Of a DNA stretch of 64,000 bases, positions 63,892 through 64,000 are shown one piece after another. Position numbers and translations under genes: made by a program. The stretch spans positions 545,610 through 609,609 of the forward strand of contig NZ_JAAXOX010000002.1 in assembly GCF_012396125.1 (NCBI RefSeq), written 5' to 3'. Numbering within the stretch: the stretch's first letter is position 1; each line of letters starts with the position of its first letter. The notes under the pieces were generated by a model. That model worked only from the letters and a program-made list of their open reading frames with translations. It was not told the origin of the DNA and searched no databases. The DNA comes from Cellulomonas denverensis. Its GTDB lineage: Bacteria > Actinomycetota > Actinomycetes > Actinomycetales > Cellulomonadaceae.

Positions 63892-63925
63892 ACGAAAGGC
63901 CACCCCATCAGGGGTGGCCTTTCGT
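63892..63925 (-). terminator. rRNA operon terminator after 5S rRNA
   Basis: ACGAAAGGCCACCCC (63892-63906) pairs perfectly over 15 bp with GGGGTGGCCTTTCGT (63911-63925), loop ATCA, beginning a few bp past the 3' end of the 5S gene on the minus strand. The CCTTTCGT stem end is typical of actinobacterial rRNA terminators. Confidence 0.9.
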
Positions 63926-63931
63926 GAAAGG

Positions 63932-64000
63932 TGTCCGGCGGCGTCCTACTCTCCCACACCCTGGCGAGTGCAGTACCATCGGCGCTGAAGGGCTTAGCTT
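63932..64000 (-). rRNA. rrf: 5S ribosomal RNA, 3' part (runs off the window)
   Basis: The minus strand reads the actinobacterial 5S 3' half: AGCTAAGCCCTTCAGCGCC, GATGGTACTGCACTCGCC, GTGGGAGAGTAGGACGCCGC. About 69 of roughly 117 nt lie in the window, so the 5' part and the rest of the rRNA operon are to the right. The exact 3' end (about 63932) is set by the CGGCGGC stem. Confidence 0.93.

Noticed and set aside
60866..63988. A 1040-codon open frame on the plus strand opposite the RGG/TPR gene
   Set aside because: Its translation is Thr/Ala/Pro low complexity produced by reading the Arg/Gly-rich gene backwards; no ribosome site or recognisable domain, and it runs into the rRNA terminator and 5S gene.

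Overview
The window is very GC-rich actinobacterial chromosome (about 72-78% G+C by eye outside one island). Gene content and order fit the order Micrococcales, near Cellulomonas, Promicromonospora or Isoptericola. Pointers are the LysX synthetase fusion, the divergent glgA(glgM)/glgC pair, the sufR-sufBDCSUT operon, a NAD kinase/TlyA/RecN/SteA/SteB/MurJ/CTP-synthase cluster, DUF3099, ANTAR and DUF2231 proteins, and a 5S rRNA gene entering at the right edge. The family-level assignment is inference.

Layout. 1-11 kb: accessory housekeeping genes (HAD phosphatase, DUF2231 membrane protein, PAS-ANTAR regulator, an esterase coupled to lysX, a DMT transporter, a SPOUT RNA methylase, a DinB-like protein, an MFS transporter). 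11-19.9 kb: a NagB/YieK-like sugar-phosphate protein, a TetR-controlled heterodimeric ABC exporter, an SPFH/NfeD pair and a lone ABC ATPase. 19.9-23.2 kb: glycogen genes and serB. 23.8-33.2 kb: SixA-like phosphatase, FabI and FabG, a DUF3099-SURF1 cluster, an ABC-F protein, the bioYMN biotin ECF transporter and a zinc metallopeptidase. 33.3-37.1 kb: a visibly lower-GC restriction-modification island (HNH nuclease, Vsr, NaeI-type REase, C5 methyltransferase). 37.4-44.3 kb: the suf Fe-S operon. 44.4-47.2 kb: an ABC transporter and heme A synthase. 47.5-63.8 kb: a long minus-strand run from a giant disordered TPR protein through HAD, a 47-aa protein, tlyA, nadK, recN, steA, steB, a MraY-like protein, murJ, a glycosyltransferase, pyrG and a Nudix hydrolase. 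63.9 kb: rRNA operon terminator and the 3' part of 5S rRNA.

Genes working together. LysX with its coupled hydrolase probably sets the level of lysinylated phosphatidylglycerol. GlgC and GlgA/GlgM feed alpha-glucan synthesis. The suf operon builds Fe-S clusters under SufR, which has a CAAC-N6-GTTG palindrome over its own promoter. SteA, SteB, MurJ and the MraY-like protein suggest an envelope and cell-separation cluster. The island is a complete type II system with a companion mismatch-repair nuclease.

Most unusual features: (1) a family of 60-bp elements, each with 14-bp inverted arms and an exactly 32-nt spacer, present six times at two loci with two arm sequences; (2) a 942-residue protein with an Arg/Gly-rich disordered N-terminus of about 580 residues, a TPR-like core and a strongly acidic tail; (3) the NaeI-like nuclease that keeps the ligase-like motif of NaeI; (4) a MraY/WecA-like protein lacking part of its catalytic motif; (5) many genes with a TANNNT hexamer 5-8 nt before the start codon, suggesting leaderless transcripts.
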